A DNA stretch of 24,706 nt from Gracilariopsis chorda (GCA_003194525.1 NBIV01000591.1:1-24706); one strand, 5' to 3'; counted from the first letter of the stretch, positions 7,971-18,610 are shown. Notes: generated from the sequence alone by a model not told the origin. Translations and numbers: made by a program.

Positions 7971-7981
7971 AATTTGAAGTT

Positions 7982-8029
7982 TTGTTGTTGTTGTTGTCGT
8001 TGTTTTTGTTGTTATTGTTGTCGTTGTTG
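7982..8029 (+). repeat. (TTG)n microsatellite before A gag
   Basis: An imperfect TTG repeat with TCG and TTT interruptions lies about 70 bases before the gag ATG. The copy in C is at 19696-19743. It leaves the RNA U/G-rich and probably unstructured upstream of the start codon. Confidence 0.8.
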
Positions 8030-8099
8030 CCATTTTTGTACTACTTAAGTGCCGTAGGTCTTTCATCGCACCTGTGCTGTTTGTTGACATCTACCAAGC

Positions 8100-11000
8100 A
8101 TGGATTCATTCGGCGGCATCAAGATTGAAAAGTTGGGCGAGGATAACTTCCATGTATGGAAGCAAAAGGTTGAGTTGCTGCTTGCACTCAAGGACCTCGA
8201 TGACCATCTTGAATCAACCAGGCCTACGGACGATGACGAGTTGTCAGCATGGAAGAAGAAAGACGCCAAGGCCAGGGCTGTTATTGGTCTCAGCATCAGT
8301 GATGAGCATTTGGACCATGTGAGGGATACCGAGAATGCTGCGGAAATGTGGAAAGCCATTTGCGATGTGTTCCAGCGTAAAACGCTGCTCAACCGAATCA
8401 ATGCAAGACGTGCCTTCTACACAGTCAAGATGCGAGATGATGAGAAAATGTTACACTCCATCAATCGTGTTCGTCATCTTGCATCGGATCTGAAGAGCAT
8501 GGCCGTAGTGGTTGAGGAGGAAGACATCGCTATGGCAATCCTATGTGGGCTACCAGACCGCTTCGAACACCTCATTGTCGCTATTGACACCACGATTGGT
8601 GATCGTAAACTCGATTTAGAGTTTGTGAAAAGTCGTTTGCTGCAAGAGGAACAGCGAATGAACGATCGTGCCAAGGAGGAGTCCGGAAGTGACACGGCTT
8701 TGGTCGGTGCGCAGTCACGAAAGAAGTCCATGGTGTGCTACTACTGTGGTAAGAAGGGGCATATCCAGAGAAACTGTTTCAAGAGACAACGTGACGAAGC
8801 TAGCAAAGAGCAGAGTGCTGCCGCAAACCCAGCTGTGCAGACCGATCTCGGCAACGAAAAACGAGGATGTGACAGTGACTCTGACTTTGTTTGTCTCATT
8901 GCGACAGGTTCTGTGGAAGAAAGTATCAGTGACTGGATCATTGACTCTAGTGCCACCGCCCATATGACGTATGACGAGTCCATGTTTGACAGTTATAGCA
9001 AAAGAGAGTCTGCCGGTGTGAGTATCGGCAATGACTCGAAGCTGGAGTCTCTTGGTCATGGCAGTGTCCACCTCGATCTCGCTGTTGAAGGGCGTAATAG
9101 CAAGTGCCGGTTGGGTGAAGTAGTGCATGTACCGAATTTAAGGTATCATCTGCTGTCAGTATCTGCGATGTGTGACCTGGGTGCGCGAGTGGTGTTTGAC
9201 AAAACCAAAGTATGTGTATACAAAGGCAACACCATGATCGCCCAGGGCCGTCGCATCAAAGGACTGTACTACCTATGTACCGCGATTGAAGTACCAGAAG
9301 ACATGGACAACGCACTTGTGACTGACCTGTCACTATGGCATGCTCGAATGGCTCATGTGAATGTGGATGGTATCAAACATATGGCTCGTAACGGTGTTGT
9401 GTCAGGGCTGAATGTGGACTTGAATCAATCGATGGATGTGTGTGACTCTTGTGTAGTGGGAAAATCTACACGTGCTCCAACTACCAAGCAAGGGGGGGAA
9501 CGGGCTTTGCACCCATTGGACCTAGTGCATTCGGACATTTGTGGTCCAATCCAAGTAGGTTCCTTGGGAGGTTCACGCTACTTCGTCACATTCATCGATG
9601 ATCACTCCCGTTTTTGCTTTTTGTAAATGCTCAAGACCAAGGATGAGGTGTTCCACGTGTTCGTGAAGTGGCTCAAGATGGTTCAAAATCAGAGTGACCG
9701 ACATGTGAAAACCATCACCGCACGTGAGTCTGTGCTACATGCGTTACGCACAGACAATGCTGGTGAATATGTGTCAAAGAAGTTTTCACAAGAACTTGAA
9801 CGTCACGGTATTGAACATCAGCGAACGGTGCCTTACAATCCACATCAGAATGGTCTGGCCGAACGGTTCAACCGAACACTCATGGACTTGGTGAGATCGA
9901 TGCTGCATCAAAAGAAACTGCCAAAGAGCTTCTGGGCTGAAGCATTGAACGTTGCAGTGTATGTGCGCAATCGAGTCACCTGCAAGGCCCTTCCGAGTGA
10001 CGTGACACCACTCGAGATGTGGAGTGGATATGAACCTGACTTGAGCAATCTGCGTGTGTTCGGTAGCCGATGCTGGTACAAAGTGGTGGACCACAAGCTG
10101 AAGAAGCTGGAGCAACGTGCCGTGGAGGCGATCTTTATTGGGTACACAACTGGATCGAACGGTTATAAACTGTGGGATGCGCAAAAGAAGAAGGTGGTTG
10201 TGTCGAGAGATGTGAGCTTTGACGAATGTAGTGGTTCAGATCAAGGTACTGACCACGTTGATGATGACGACTATGCTGAGATCGACATCTCGGACAAGCC
10301 GAAATCAAACATCACCTCCACCTCTACTAAACCCACCGATGCTGCCCAAGTTGAACCCGCTGCACAAGATACTCCACCAGAAGAAGCTTCAGGCAGTGGC
10401 CAGGATGAGCTCACAGCTGAGACAGAAGTTGAGCCAGACGTACCAGATCCACAACCACTTCGGAGATCCACTCGTGAGCGTAGAGCGCCTACCTCGTGGT
10501 GGCGCGGAACTGCCCTACTCACTGCCAGTGATGACGTCCCATCCTCATACTCCGATGCCGTGTCACGTCCTGATTCAAAAGCGTGGACCAAGGCCATGAA
10601 CAGTGAGTACGAGTCTCTGATGGAGCATGACACATGGGAGTTAGTGCCAACGCCAGCTGACAGCAACGTGATATCATCCAAGTGGGTATTTGTGCAAAAA
10701 TATGAGGCTGGCGACAACGATGAACCGACAGTGAGGTACAAGGCTCGTGTGGTGGCTCGAGGGTTTCTGCAGATCGAAGGTGTAGACTTCTCCGAGACGT
10801 ATGCACCAGTGGTCAAATTCACATCCATTAGAATGATTCTGTCCATTGTAGCAGTGCAGGACTATCATCTGCACCAGATGGATGTGAAGACTGCATTCTT
10901 GAATGGCGACCTGGAAGAAACTGTGTACATGGAGCAGCCGGACGGATTCATCAAACCTGGGAACGAGGACTTGGTATGCCTTCTCAAGAAAGCCATCTAT

Positions 11001-12125
11001 GGGCTACGACAGGCATCAAGGCAGTGGTTTGCAAAGATGTACTTGTTCCTCGTTGGTTGGATGGGTCTGAAGCCAAACGTCGCAGACGAGTGCGTCTACA
11101 CCGGAGAAGTACTGGGAGCGCTTGTGATCATTGCTCTTTATGTGGACCATTTGCTCATTGCGAGTCCAAGTATGGAGACAATGAATCGCGTAAAGCGTGA
11201 ACTGTCAAAACGTTTTCAGATGAAGGATCTCAGTGAAGCGCGCATGGTACTTGGGTTCGAGATCCATCGTGATCGATCCAAAAGACAGCTGTACCTGACA
11301 CAGTCTGCATACACGCGTAAGGTCTTAGAACGTTTTGGCATGTTGCAGTGCAAACCAATGGACACTCCCATGGACTCCGGTGCTGACCTCACTAAGGTAG
11401 AAGAGCCTCTGACGAACATCCCGTATCGCCAGGTGATCGGTTGTCTGATGTATCTCTCTGTTGGCACTCGACCGGACATCTCGTTTGCAGTGTCCAAGCT
11501 AGCCAAGTATGTCGAGAAACCTGGAGAGACTCATTGGAAAGCGGTCAAGCGTGTTCTGCGTTACCTCAATGGCACTCGCTCCCTCGGACTTACTTATGGC
11601 ACCACGACTGATACACAGCTGTATGGATACGTAGACTCTGACTGGGCAGGTGATACATCCAACCGCAAGTCCACCAGTGGGTATGTGTTCATGAGGTGCG
11701 GTGCTCCTGTGTCTTGGAGCTCGCGCCAACAGGAAGTAGTTGCATTGTCTAGCGCTGAGGCTGAGTATGTGAGTCTGTGCAGTGGGACGAAGGAAGCGAT
11801 CTGGCTGAGACGACTGTGGAGTGGCATTGGCAACGCAAGTGGACTACACGTGGATGAGTCAGTGACGCTAATGGTTGAGCCCACAACTGTGTACGTGGAC
11901 AACCAAGGTTGCATCGACCTTGCTCGAAATGGAGTTGTGAACAAGCGTACTAAGCACATTGATATTCGCTTTCACTTCACCAGAGAGGCTCTATGCGACA
12001 AAGCCGTCCAGTTGCAGTACTGTTCCACGGAAGACATGGTTGCCGATATGCTGACGAAAGCGCTCGGTCGAGTTAAGCCGGCAAGGTTCCGCGGTGACTG
12101 TGGCTTGCTTCGCTTAGACCTTTGA
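8100..12125 (+). pseudogene. Element A Gag-Pol polyprotein, one in-frame stop
   Basis: A copia Gag-Pol of 1341 codons with a TAA at codon 509 (9624-9626). Gag (about 1-205) is UBN2-like. The zinc knuckle is C213-X2-C216-X4-H221-X4-C226. The protease motif is D282-S-S-A, where copia has DSGA. The integrase has an HHCC zinc site (H414, H419, C448, C451) and its first catalytic D479; after the stop come RTDNAGEY and QNGLAER, giving the second D and the E 35 residues apart. RT contains DVKTAFLNG and YVDH at 11139-11150 in place of YVDD. RNase H has VDSDWAGD, SSAEAEY, VDNQGCI and ADMLTKAL. C reads tyrosine where A has the stop. The start fits the alignment with C. It cannot make active integrase or, most likely, RT. 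Confidence 0.95.
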
Positions 12126-12135
12126 AGTCAGTGAC

Positions 12136-12145
12136 AGAGGGGGGG
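12136..12145 (+). other. Polypurine tract of A
   Basis: AGAGGGGGGG ends exactly at the base before the TGTTGG start of the right LTR, as expected for plus-strand priming. Confidence 0.85.
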
Positions 12146-12227
12146 TGTTGGGAGTAGTACCTGTGCTGTCACTGAAAACCAAATGTTCCGGGGAGCATGG
12201 GCTGTTTTAGAGGGTACCTCTGCAAAA

Positions 12228-12239
12228 GCGCATATGCGC
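12228..12239. promoter_or_regulatory. U3 palindrome GCGCATATGCGC (A 3' LTR)
   Basis: Identical to the 5' LTR copy at 6184-6195. Confidence 0.5.
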
Positions 12240-12830
12240 GTGTGCGCGAACCCAACGTGAAATTGGCTTCTGATTGGCTACGGCAAATGTACATATGCAA
12301 CGTGGTGCGTACAAGTGGAATGGCATAACTGGATCGGTTGGACACACCCACGTGTCCAGCTACTACAGTGGTCACAGTGTACGTTGTGTGCAGGGGATAC
12401 TGATGAAGTGGTTGACACCTGGTACAAGTGGTACAGCAGTGGTTGGTACAATGATAAGGTGCGCATGCACTGTCAACAGGTTTACATATGCACGAGTATA
12501 TTGATGACGTGGGTGTTGTGTGCATTGCCACATGATGACATGGCACTAACACCACAGGTTACGTGCCGACTTACCGTGACGTGTTGACTTACCGTGATGT
12601 GTTGGCATGTGCTGGCGTGTGTTGGAGTCGTGAATTTGTGCCTTGTCATGGTCATGTGTATGCACGTAACTATTACAGAACGTTGGTGCGTTCGTGTGCG
12701 TTGGTGTAATGAGGTTGTGCTGAGCTGGCTATGTCATGTTAGATGATGATTGGTAGTATTGAGTGTCCCTGCTTAGTGGTTTAGGTTTTACTTGTAGTTG
12801 GTGTTCCCGCGCAATTCGAGTTTAGAGTGG

Positions 12831-12838
12831 TATATAAG
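12831..12838 (+). promoter_or_regulatory. TATA box of A 3' LTR
   Basis: TATATAAG is at the same LTR position as in the 5' LTR. From here it would drive transcription outward, antisense to B gag-pol. Confidence 0.6.
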
Positions 12839-12924
12839 ATGTGCCTGAAGGACCTCCAAGTAAATCCAAGCTAGAGCTGGCGAACTTCCCTTCCATCCCC
12901 TCAACTTCCTTTCAACTTTCAACA

Positions 12925-12929
12925 TGGCT
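12925..12929. repeat. Target-site duplication TGGCT, right of A
   Basis: This is an exact match to 6097-6101. Counting one copy only, the B reading frame continues without a shift from 12925 to 6096 on the minus strand. Confidence 0.95.
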
Positions 12930-15900
12930 TAGCGTTCTGGAGACCAAATCGTCGAAGTATACTTTCAATATACAGCGACTGTCCCAGCTTGACACCAAGG
13001 AGTTGTCCAGCTGTACCTATCTTCCATGACAGCTCCACGCCAAGGTACAGAGTGATTTGGTTCTCAATGCGGAGGTCATAGAGTGTTTTGAGCTCCTCCA
13101 ACACCGTAGTCCGTTGCTCCAGCGTTGGCGTGAACACCAGAATGTCGTCCACATATACGAGTATGTAGGCATACATGCCATCTCCAACCTTTCGCTTGAA
13201 TACGCACGGTGCGCTGGGTAGTTCCTCAAAACCCAACCTCTTCATGTCTGCTTTGAACTTGGTGTGCCTTGCTAGATGAGCCTGTTTCAAACCGTACATA
13301 GCCTTGAGTAACTTATAGCACTTTGTGGTCAGACCAGGAACACCACGCGGCGACATCACCCACACGTCTTCTTTAAGCTCACCGTTGAGAAATGCAGTCT
13401 TAACATCTACTTGAGCCACATACATCTGAAGACAAAGTGCGACGTACAGGAACATGCGGACCAGGCTATATGGCACTACTGGCGCATATGTCTCCATGTA
13501 GTTCTGCCCGTATGTCTGGTGATTGCCAACAGCCACAACCCTAGCCTTGAATCTCTCAACTGATCCTTTGGCATCGCGCTTTACGTTTAGAATGACATGA
13601 GTAGGAAGAGGCTGAGAGGCAGGTGATTCATCCTCCTCCCAAGTGTTCTTCTCCTCCAGAGATGTCAGTTCTTCATCAATGGCACTCTTCCAAAAGCTCT
13701 GCTCAAGTGGTGTGGCAGACAGTGCTTCGCCCAGAGTAGGTTCATCACTGGTAGTAATATCCATTTGTGACGTTGCACTACCGGCCATGTACCACCACTT
13801 AGCTGGTGCACGTCGTGTACGGCGAGGATAGCGTGGTTCTGGTTCAGATTCCGCTAAGACATCAGTGTCCGAAGTATGTTGACTAGCACTTGGGGCATGC
13901 TCACCACAATTGTCTGGGTCCGAATCGTCACCAGAAGTATGCTCGCTATCATCTGGATGATCGGTACCGCTTTCAATGCTCTGTGCCGTTGGTATAGGAG
14001 TGGATTCAATATGTTCCGTATCACTCTCAATGTCGAATGGGGTGTCCACAGAAACCATACTACCACTCCCAGTATCGATTTCAGAGTGATCTGTGCATTC
14101 ATAAGTATCATCTGATGCACCTTCATCACTCATAACATGTTCCAGAAATGGTGCCCCAGGGAACTTGGACTCGTCAAATGTCACATGCCGAGACTTTACA
14201 ATGCGTGGAATCTCATCACTATCATTGACTAAAACATCATACACACCATGCTCAAGAGTCTGCAAGTACACTCCTTCAAGTGCACGAGACTCGAACTTGG
14301 TATCCGGTTTCATCTTAAGCACGAACGCAGCACACCCAAACACTTTGACATGCTTCAGGGATGGTTTTGAACCAGTCATCAAAAGGTAAGGGCTGCTTCC
14401 AGTTGCTGAGTGATAAACCCTATTGCGAACATGTATGACGTGCTTTAATGCGTATGGCCACAAGCACTCTGGGAGACTTGCCTGTATGAGCAAAGCTCGA
14501 GCAGCTTCCTCCATAGTGCGATTGATGCGCTCGGCTATTGCATTGTGTTCCGGAGTAGACGGAGGAGAGAAAGAAGTGTCTTGAAGATTGTTGGCAGGGT
14601 TCAGCTGCAACGCAATATACTCCTCGGCATTATCCGAGTGCACTTTCGCAATGGCCACTCCTCCAAGCTGCTGGAACTTGTGCTCAACTGCATCGAATAC
14701 AACAGCAATTTCACTTTTATGGGTCATGAAGCCTAAGAGTGCATACCTTGAATGCTCGTCAAGGAAGGTAGAGGCATATTGAAACCTTTGTGGGAATGAA
14801 GGTACAAGTGGTCCTAGTATATCGGAGTGTACCACCTCACCTACGGCTGATGCTCGGTCGTATTTGCCAGGGAACGGAAGTTTATGTGACTTACCAAGCA
14901 TACACGGGCGGCATATCTCCTCCATTCCCGACATCTTCGGCACCCCTTCAGCATGTTTGTAAACTGACTGGAGGTCGCGCGCATTGATGTGGGCAAGTCG
15001 CCGATGCCATAGATTAGCAATACTGGAATCCGATGTCTTCATGCAATGATCTCCACTAGTTGGTGACGAGGATGGGGTTGGGTTGGTACCTTGCAATATC
15101 GGATCGGGTAAGGTGTACAACCCCGAGCGTCGATCGCGATGGCCACTGCCGACTACAAACCCATTGTACAAGGTGAGACGAACTTCACTTGAGCGAAAGA
15201 AAGATTCAATGCCCTTGTCCGCCAAGCATCCTATGGACACCAAATTGTATTCCAGTTCTGGAACGAACAGGACATCAGTCAATCGTAGGTTTGCATACTC
15301 AAATGGCAATACTATGTCACCCCGCTGCGTTGCACATACTTCAGTATTGTCGGCAAGCATGATGGTTCGAGTTTCTACGTTGTGCAAAGACTCGGGAATA
15401 AACGCAGACACCGAATGGAAAAAGTGTGATGTAGCACCACTATCGGCATAGGTGTCCATATCACAACTGTCGGGAGGTACGATGGAAGACTTTTCTAGTG
15501 CCATACCACATACCTCAATCTTTGATGAACTACCAGCCGGTTTATTGCAAGACTTGGACGCCCCAGATTTGCTCCTCGATTTGATGGTAAGCTTGTCCAG
15601 GATGCTTTTGGGTAAGTGATTATCTGGGTTATCGGGATTCACATGGTATCTGTCCTTTGTGTGACCATCAAGATCACAGAATTCACAGTGATAAGTCCGG
15701 TTACTGGACACCACGTATGCTCTACCAGTTGTACTTGGCCGATCATCAGAGTCACTTCCATCCCTGATGTGAGTGTGACTGGAGTTTTGGGACACACGTG
15801 AACCACCAGAACCTTTGCTTCTGTTCTTCTTTCGACTTCGCGTACGTCCAGAACTAGAAGAACTGACCAGACGAGCATTGTACTCATCGATCAAAGTGGT

Positions 15901-16518
15901 TGCCACATAGTCCCAAGTCAGTTCCGATATGTCCTTGGTACGGAGTGCAGCAGCCGTGGACTCCAACGAACTGTTCGGATCAATGGAAGCAAGTAGCATA
16001 GGTGCTTTGTGAGACTCCGGTATAGCAGCATCCTTGCCCATACGGTCTAACTGAGCGAACAATGCCGTGTATTGATCCACATAGCTGGACATGTTCTCAC
16101 CACTGTACGACATTCGGAACAATCGTGTCTGCACTGCAATTCTAGATACAGTCCTATTGGAGGCATAACGTCCATCCAAGAGTTGCAACATACGTGCAGG
16201 ATCATCATCCACGTCCATGACTACGCGTAATGGAGCATCACCAAGAGCACAGATGATGATACCACAAGCCTTTTCTCGTTTCGCAATGATACGGGGAGTT
16301 GCTATTTCAGTGCCACTACCTGCGGTAGTTGTGTCTTGAGTTGAAATATCTGTGATAGATTGAACCCCAAAGGGATTTGCGACATTCGAGACACCATTAA
16401 TACGGCATGCAGCACGGAGACGGTGACGCCACAGCATATAATCATCACCACGCTTACCATGGAAACGAGGAATTTTCATTCCAGATGTGGATTCCGGTTC
16501 AACTTCGGAGTCGGACAT
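12925..16518 (-). pseudogene. Element B Gag-Pol, residues 1-1198, cut by element A
   Basis: This open frame starts at MSDSEVEPES; the homologous D gag begins at the same point, so I prefer 16518 to the upstream in-frame ATG at 16560. Gag has IPRFHGKRG and WDYVATTLIDEYN. The zinc knuckle is C278, C281, H286, but Y291 replaces the last Cys. The protease is D359-S-G-A. Integrase has H505, H510, C536, C539 and catalytic D566, D629 and E663. An acidic Ser/Thr-rich linker covers about 795-895. RT has DVKTAFLNG (D1038) and an intact YVDD at 1122-1125, though the usual KQA..(R/Q)W tryptophan is Arg. The frame breaks exactly at the A target duplication and resumes at 6096. No stop or frameshift is seen, so B was probably competent until A inserted. 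Confidence 0.94.
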
Positions 16519-16839
16519 GGTTCCTACGGGACTAGAACCAAAGAAAAGCAACAAAAGCAACTATGTAGATGCCAAATGTAGTGATATACTCGCAATGTAT
16601 TGAAGCCGAAAGAGGGACTTCAAGGCTTCTGTTACACAAAGAACCAGAAAAACTGGAGCGGAGAAGAATCTCAAACACTCAACAGCGAAAACTTCAGCGG
16701 AGACCGTGTACCCAAGTCTACTACGCTTGTCGAGACGCGTCTCGTACGCGATCACAGGCAGAGTTCGGGTACTCAACGCCCGGAGTATACTCACAGGACG
16801 TACTGATACGAGCCTGGACACAAATAAAACTTCTTAAGA

Positions 16840-16916
16840 CGGGCGCACTGGCAGGAGATACTATCCCCGCTACCCTAGAGGTCCGAATCCTCTGGTCCCT
16901 GGTAACTCTCTCCAGG
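16840..16916 (-). ncRNA. Conserved three-hairpin leader motif (B copy)
   Basis: On the minus strand: stem 1 CCTGG-AGAGAGTTA-CCAGG; stem 2 AGAGG-ATTCGGA-CCTCT with a perfect 5-bp stem and 7-nt loop; then AGGGTAGCGGGG, stem 3 GGGG/CTCC, and CAGTGCGCCCG. It lies about 320 bases before the gag start. Confidence 0.6.
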
Positions 16917-17080
16917 TGAGATGCGGTTTCTGCAACCAATCCTGCTCTGCGCACTTCAGAGCGAGGGGCTTTACAATCCGTACGAGACGTCCAAGGGAGG
17001 CTAGTAGCTGACGCGATAAGCTTTCACCAGTTAACCCCTTCTAGTCGCTTGCCGGAAAATAGCGCGGTCTTCCTTGTGCG

Positions 17081-17125
17081 CTGAAGCAAAGAAGCAGGGA
17101 TCGGAACAGGCGCAGGTCGGCTTAC
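17081..17125 (-). other. Possible 45-nt mini-intron in B leader
   Basis: The minus strand reads CTG|GTAAGCC at the 5' side and a pyrimidine-rich TTTGCTTCAG at the 3' side. The length of 45 is the same in D and F. Splicing is inferred only from the shape of the ends. Confidence 0.25.
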
Positions 17126-17291
17126 CAGAGAAGGTGTCTCTGAACGCTTTGCCTACTTTCACCACTGCCACTCGACTTCCACAAGATTCGCTCGCTCGCA
17201 ACGCAACGCGTACCTGCGCGAAAGAAAAACCAGTCTTCGTAGAATTCAAAGAGATATTAGTAGAGCGCGACGTCTGCAAAAAGTCGACGCT

Positions 17292-17305
17292 CTGGGCCCA
17301 TAACC
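17292..17305 (-). other. tRNA-iMet primer-binding site of B
   Basis: GGTTATGGGCCCAG on the minus strand abuts the CAACA end of the 5' LTR. It has the same anticodon-arm complementarity as in the other elements. Confidence 0.9.
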
Positions 17306-17835
17306 TGTTGCAACGCACGCGGGTTATGAAAACAAAAGGGAAGAAACAACGGGAGGAAGAAGAAACAAGAAAATAAAACAAGGAAGGTTGTCAGCCTTAG
17401 TCGACCAGTTTACTCGACAGCAGGCAAAGCCAATCTACATATACCCTACCGCACACACTTCACCGTCGTCGCAGCAAGCGACGGCGGTGGTTGCACCATT
17501 ACACTACATGTTATTCGTGTGTGCAGGTGTACACGAAAAGCGCACACAATCTAGAGGGTCCCAATTTCAAATAACTAAATCAATCAATACGGCAAATCCA
17601 TTGCCAGTCCTTTGATCTGGAACCAGCTCTAAAAAATCAACAATTACCATCCTGGCACTCCAACCCCTCCGCGCAGCCCGCAAACGCACATTGTCCCAAA
17701 TCACCCAATACAGCTCCCATTCGCATCTTCGGCATTGCAGCAAACCGTCTACTGCGCGCACACTTGGACCAACCACATTGCTCCACTTGTCCATATACGA
17801 ATCAGTACCATACACTCCATAACACTTGTACGGTA
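17306..17835 (-). repeat. 5' LTR of element B, inner part (interrupted by C)
   Basis: The first 530 bases next to the primer site match 4614-5146 of the 3' LTR with about ten differences, several of them one-base losses. The LTR breaks at 17835, where C begins, and continues after C at 24642-24706. A TATA-like GGGTATATGTAG lies at 17435-17446 (minus). Confidence 0.92.
17831..17835. repeat. Left flank of C (expected target duplication)
   Basis: CGGTA is the B LTR sequence just before C. The matching position after C at 24642-24646 is CATAA, so the duplication is not recognisable. Confidence 0.5.
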
Positions 17836-17895
17836 TGTTGCAGTAGTACCGTGTTCCGGGGAGCATGGGCTGTTTTAGAGGGTACCTCTGCAAAA

Positions 17896-17907
17896 GCGCA
17901 TATGCGC
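17896..17907. promoter_or_regulatory. U3 palindrome GCGCATATGCGC (C 5' LTR)
   Basis: A perfect palindrome, same as in A. Confidence 0.5.
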
Positions 17908-18502
17908 GTGTGCGCGAACCCAACGTGAAATTGGCTTCTGATTGGCTACCGCAAATGTACCTATGCAACGTGGTGCGTACAAGTGGTATGGCATAACTGG
18001 ATCGGTTGGATACACCCACGTGTCCAGCTACTACAGTGGTCACAGTGTACGTTGTATGCAGGGGATACTGATGAAGTGGTTGACACCTGGTACAAGTGGT
18101 ACAGCAGTGGTTGGTACAATGGTAAGGTGCGCATGCACTGTCAACAGGTTTACACATGCACGGGTATATTGATGACGTGGGTGTTGTGTGCATTGCCACA
18201 TGATGACATGGCACTAACACCACAGGTTACGTGCCGACTTACCGTGACGTGTTGACTTACCGTGATGTGTTGGCATGTGCTGGCGTGTGTTGGAGTCGTG
18301 AATTTGTGCCTTGTCATGGTCATGTGTATGCACGTAACTATTACAGAACGTTGGTGCGTTGGTGTGCGTTGGTGTAATGAGGTTGTGCTGAGCTGGCTAT
18401 GTCATGTTAGATGATGATTGGTAGTATTGAGTGTCCCTGCTTAGTGGTTTAGGTTTTACTTGTAGTTGGTGTTCCCGCGCAATTCGAGTTTAGAGTGAGT
18501 GG

Positions 18503-18510
18503 TATATAAG
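18503..18510 (+). promoter_or_regulatory. TATA box of C 5' LTR
   Basis: TATATAAG follows a local GAGTGAGTG duplication that moves it 4 bases relative to the upstream U3 sequence. Confidence 0.65.
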
Positions 18511-18596
18511 ATATGGCTGAAGGACCTCCAAGTAAATCCAAGCTAGAGCTGGCGAACTTCCCTTCCATCCCCTCAACTTCCTTTCAACTTTCAACA

Positions 18597-18610
18597 GGTT
18601 ATGGGCCCAG
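18597..18610 (+). other. tRNA-iMet primer-binding site of C
   Basis: GGTTATGGGCCCAG directly follows the LTR. The bases after it (CGCCGCTGACCGCTGC) also resemble the complement of the tRNA D-arm region, with small gaps. Confidence 0.9.

Larger units (their letters stand above)
6895..8099 (+). mobile_element. Element A: 1.2-kb untranslated leader
   Basis: This long stretch between primer site and gag has no credible gene. It contains pyrimidine-rich and GTT-rich sequence, a CTGGTAAGG that resembles a splice donor near 7464, the three-hairpin motif at 7897-7970 and a (TTG)n tract just upstream of the gag ATG. It is nearly identical to 18611-19813 in C. An antisense frame at 7457-7930 is broken in C and is not called. 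Confidence 0.85.
6102..12924 (+). mobile_element. Element A: complete copia retrotransposon (6823 bp)
   Basis: Both LTRs are 779 bp with TGTTG/CAACA ends, flanked by TGGCT. The order is LTR, iMet primer site, 1.2-kb leader, gag-pol 8100-12125, polypurine tract, LTR. The LTRs differ at about a dozen positions (roughly 1.5%), so the insertion is fairly young. It lies in B pol in the opposite orientation. Gag-pol has one in-frame stop and several altered catalytic residues. Confidence 0.96.
12146..12924 (+). repeat. 3' LTR of element A
   Basis: This 779-bp LTR is the same length as the left copy. It has its own private substitutions (for example CTACGGC, ATGATAAGG and GTTCGTG). It carries the palindrome at 12228-12239 and TATATAAG at 12831-12838. 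Confidence 0.96.
16519..17291 (-). mobile_element. Element B: 5' leader (untranslated)
   Basis: This leader of about 773 bases lies between primer site and gag ATG on the minus strand. It is nearly identical to the F leader over 16661-17291 and homologous to the D leader. It contains the mini-intron-like segment at 17081-17125 and the three-hairpin motif at 16840-16916. No credible gene. Confidence 0.85.
4614..17835 (-). mobile_element. Element B: copia retrotransposon, split by A and C
   Basis: B is a minus-strand copia element inserted in D's gag. Order on the minus strand: 5' LTR (interrupted by C; remainder at 24642-24706 and beyond), primer site, leader with three-hairpin motif, gag-pol (16518-12925), element A, end of pol (6101-5341), polypurine tract and 3' LTR (5346-4614). 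Disregarding A and one target copy, gag-pol is a single 1449-residue frame. The LTR parts I can compare differ at roughly ten of about 530 positions. The base run before the 3' LTR, AGTGG at 4609-4613, is the expected target duplication; its partner is off the window. Confidence 0.93.
17836..18596 (+). repeat. 5' LTR of element C
   Basis: This 761-bp LTR is 18 bases shorter than the other family copies: about 22 bases are missing after GTAGTACC near the 5' end, and 4 bases (GTGA) are gained just before the TATA box. The inner end CAACA abuts the primer site. The palindrome is at 17896-17907 and the tandem 18-mer at 18235-18270. Confidence 0.95.

Noticed and set aside
8100..9626. Programmed Gag/Pol separation at the A stop codon
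   Set aside because: The stop lies within the integrase core, not between Gag and protease, and C lacks it. I list it only as a low-to-moderate interest finding.
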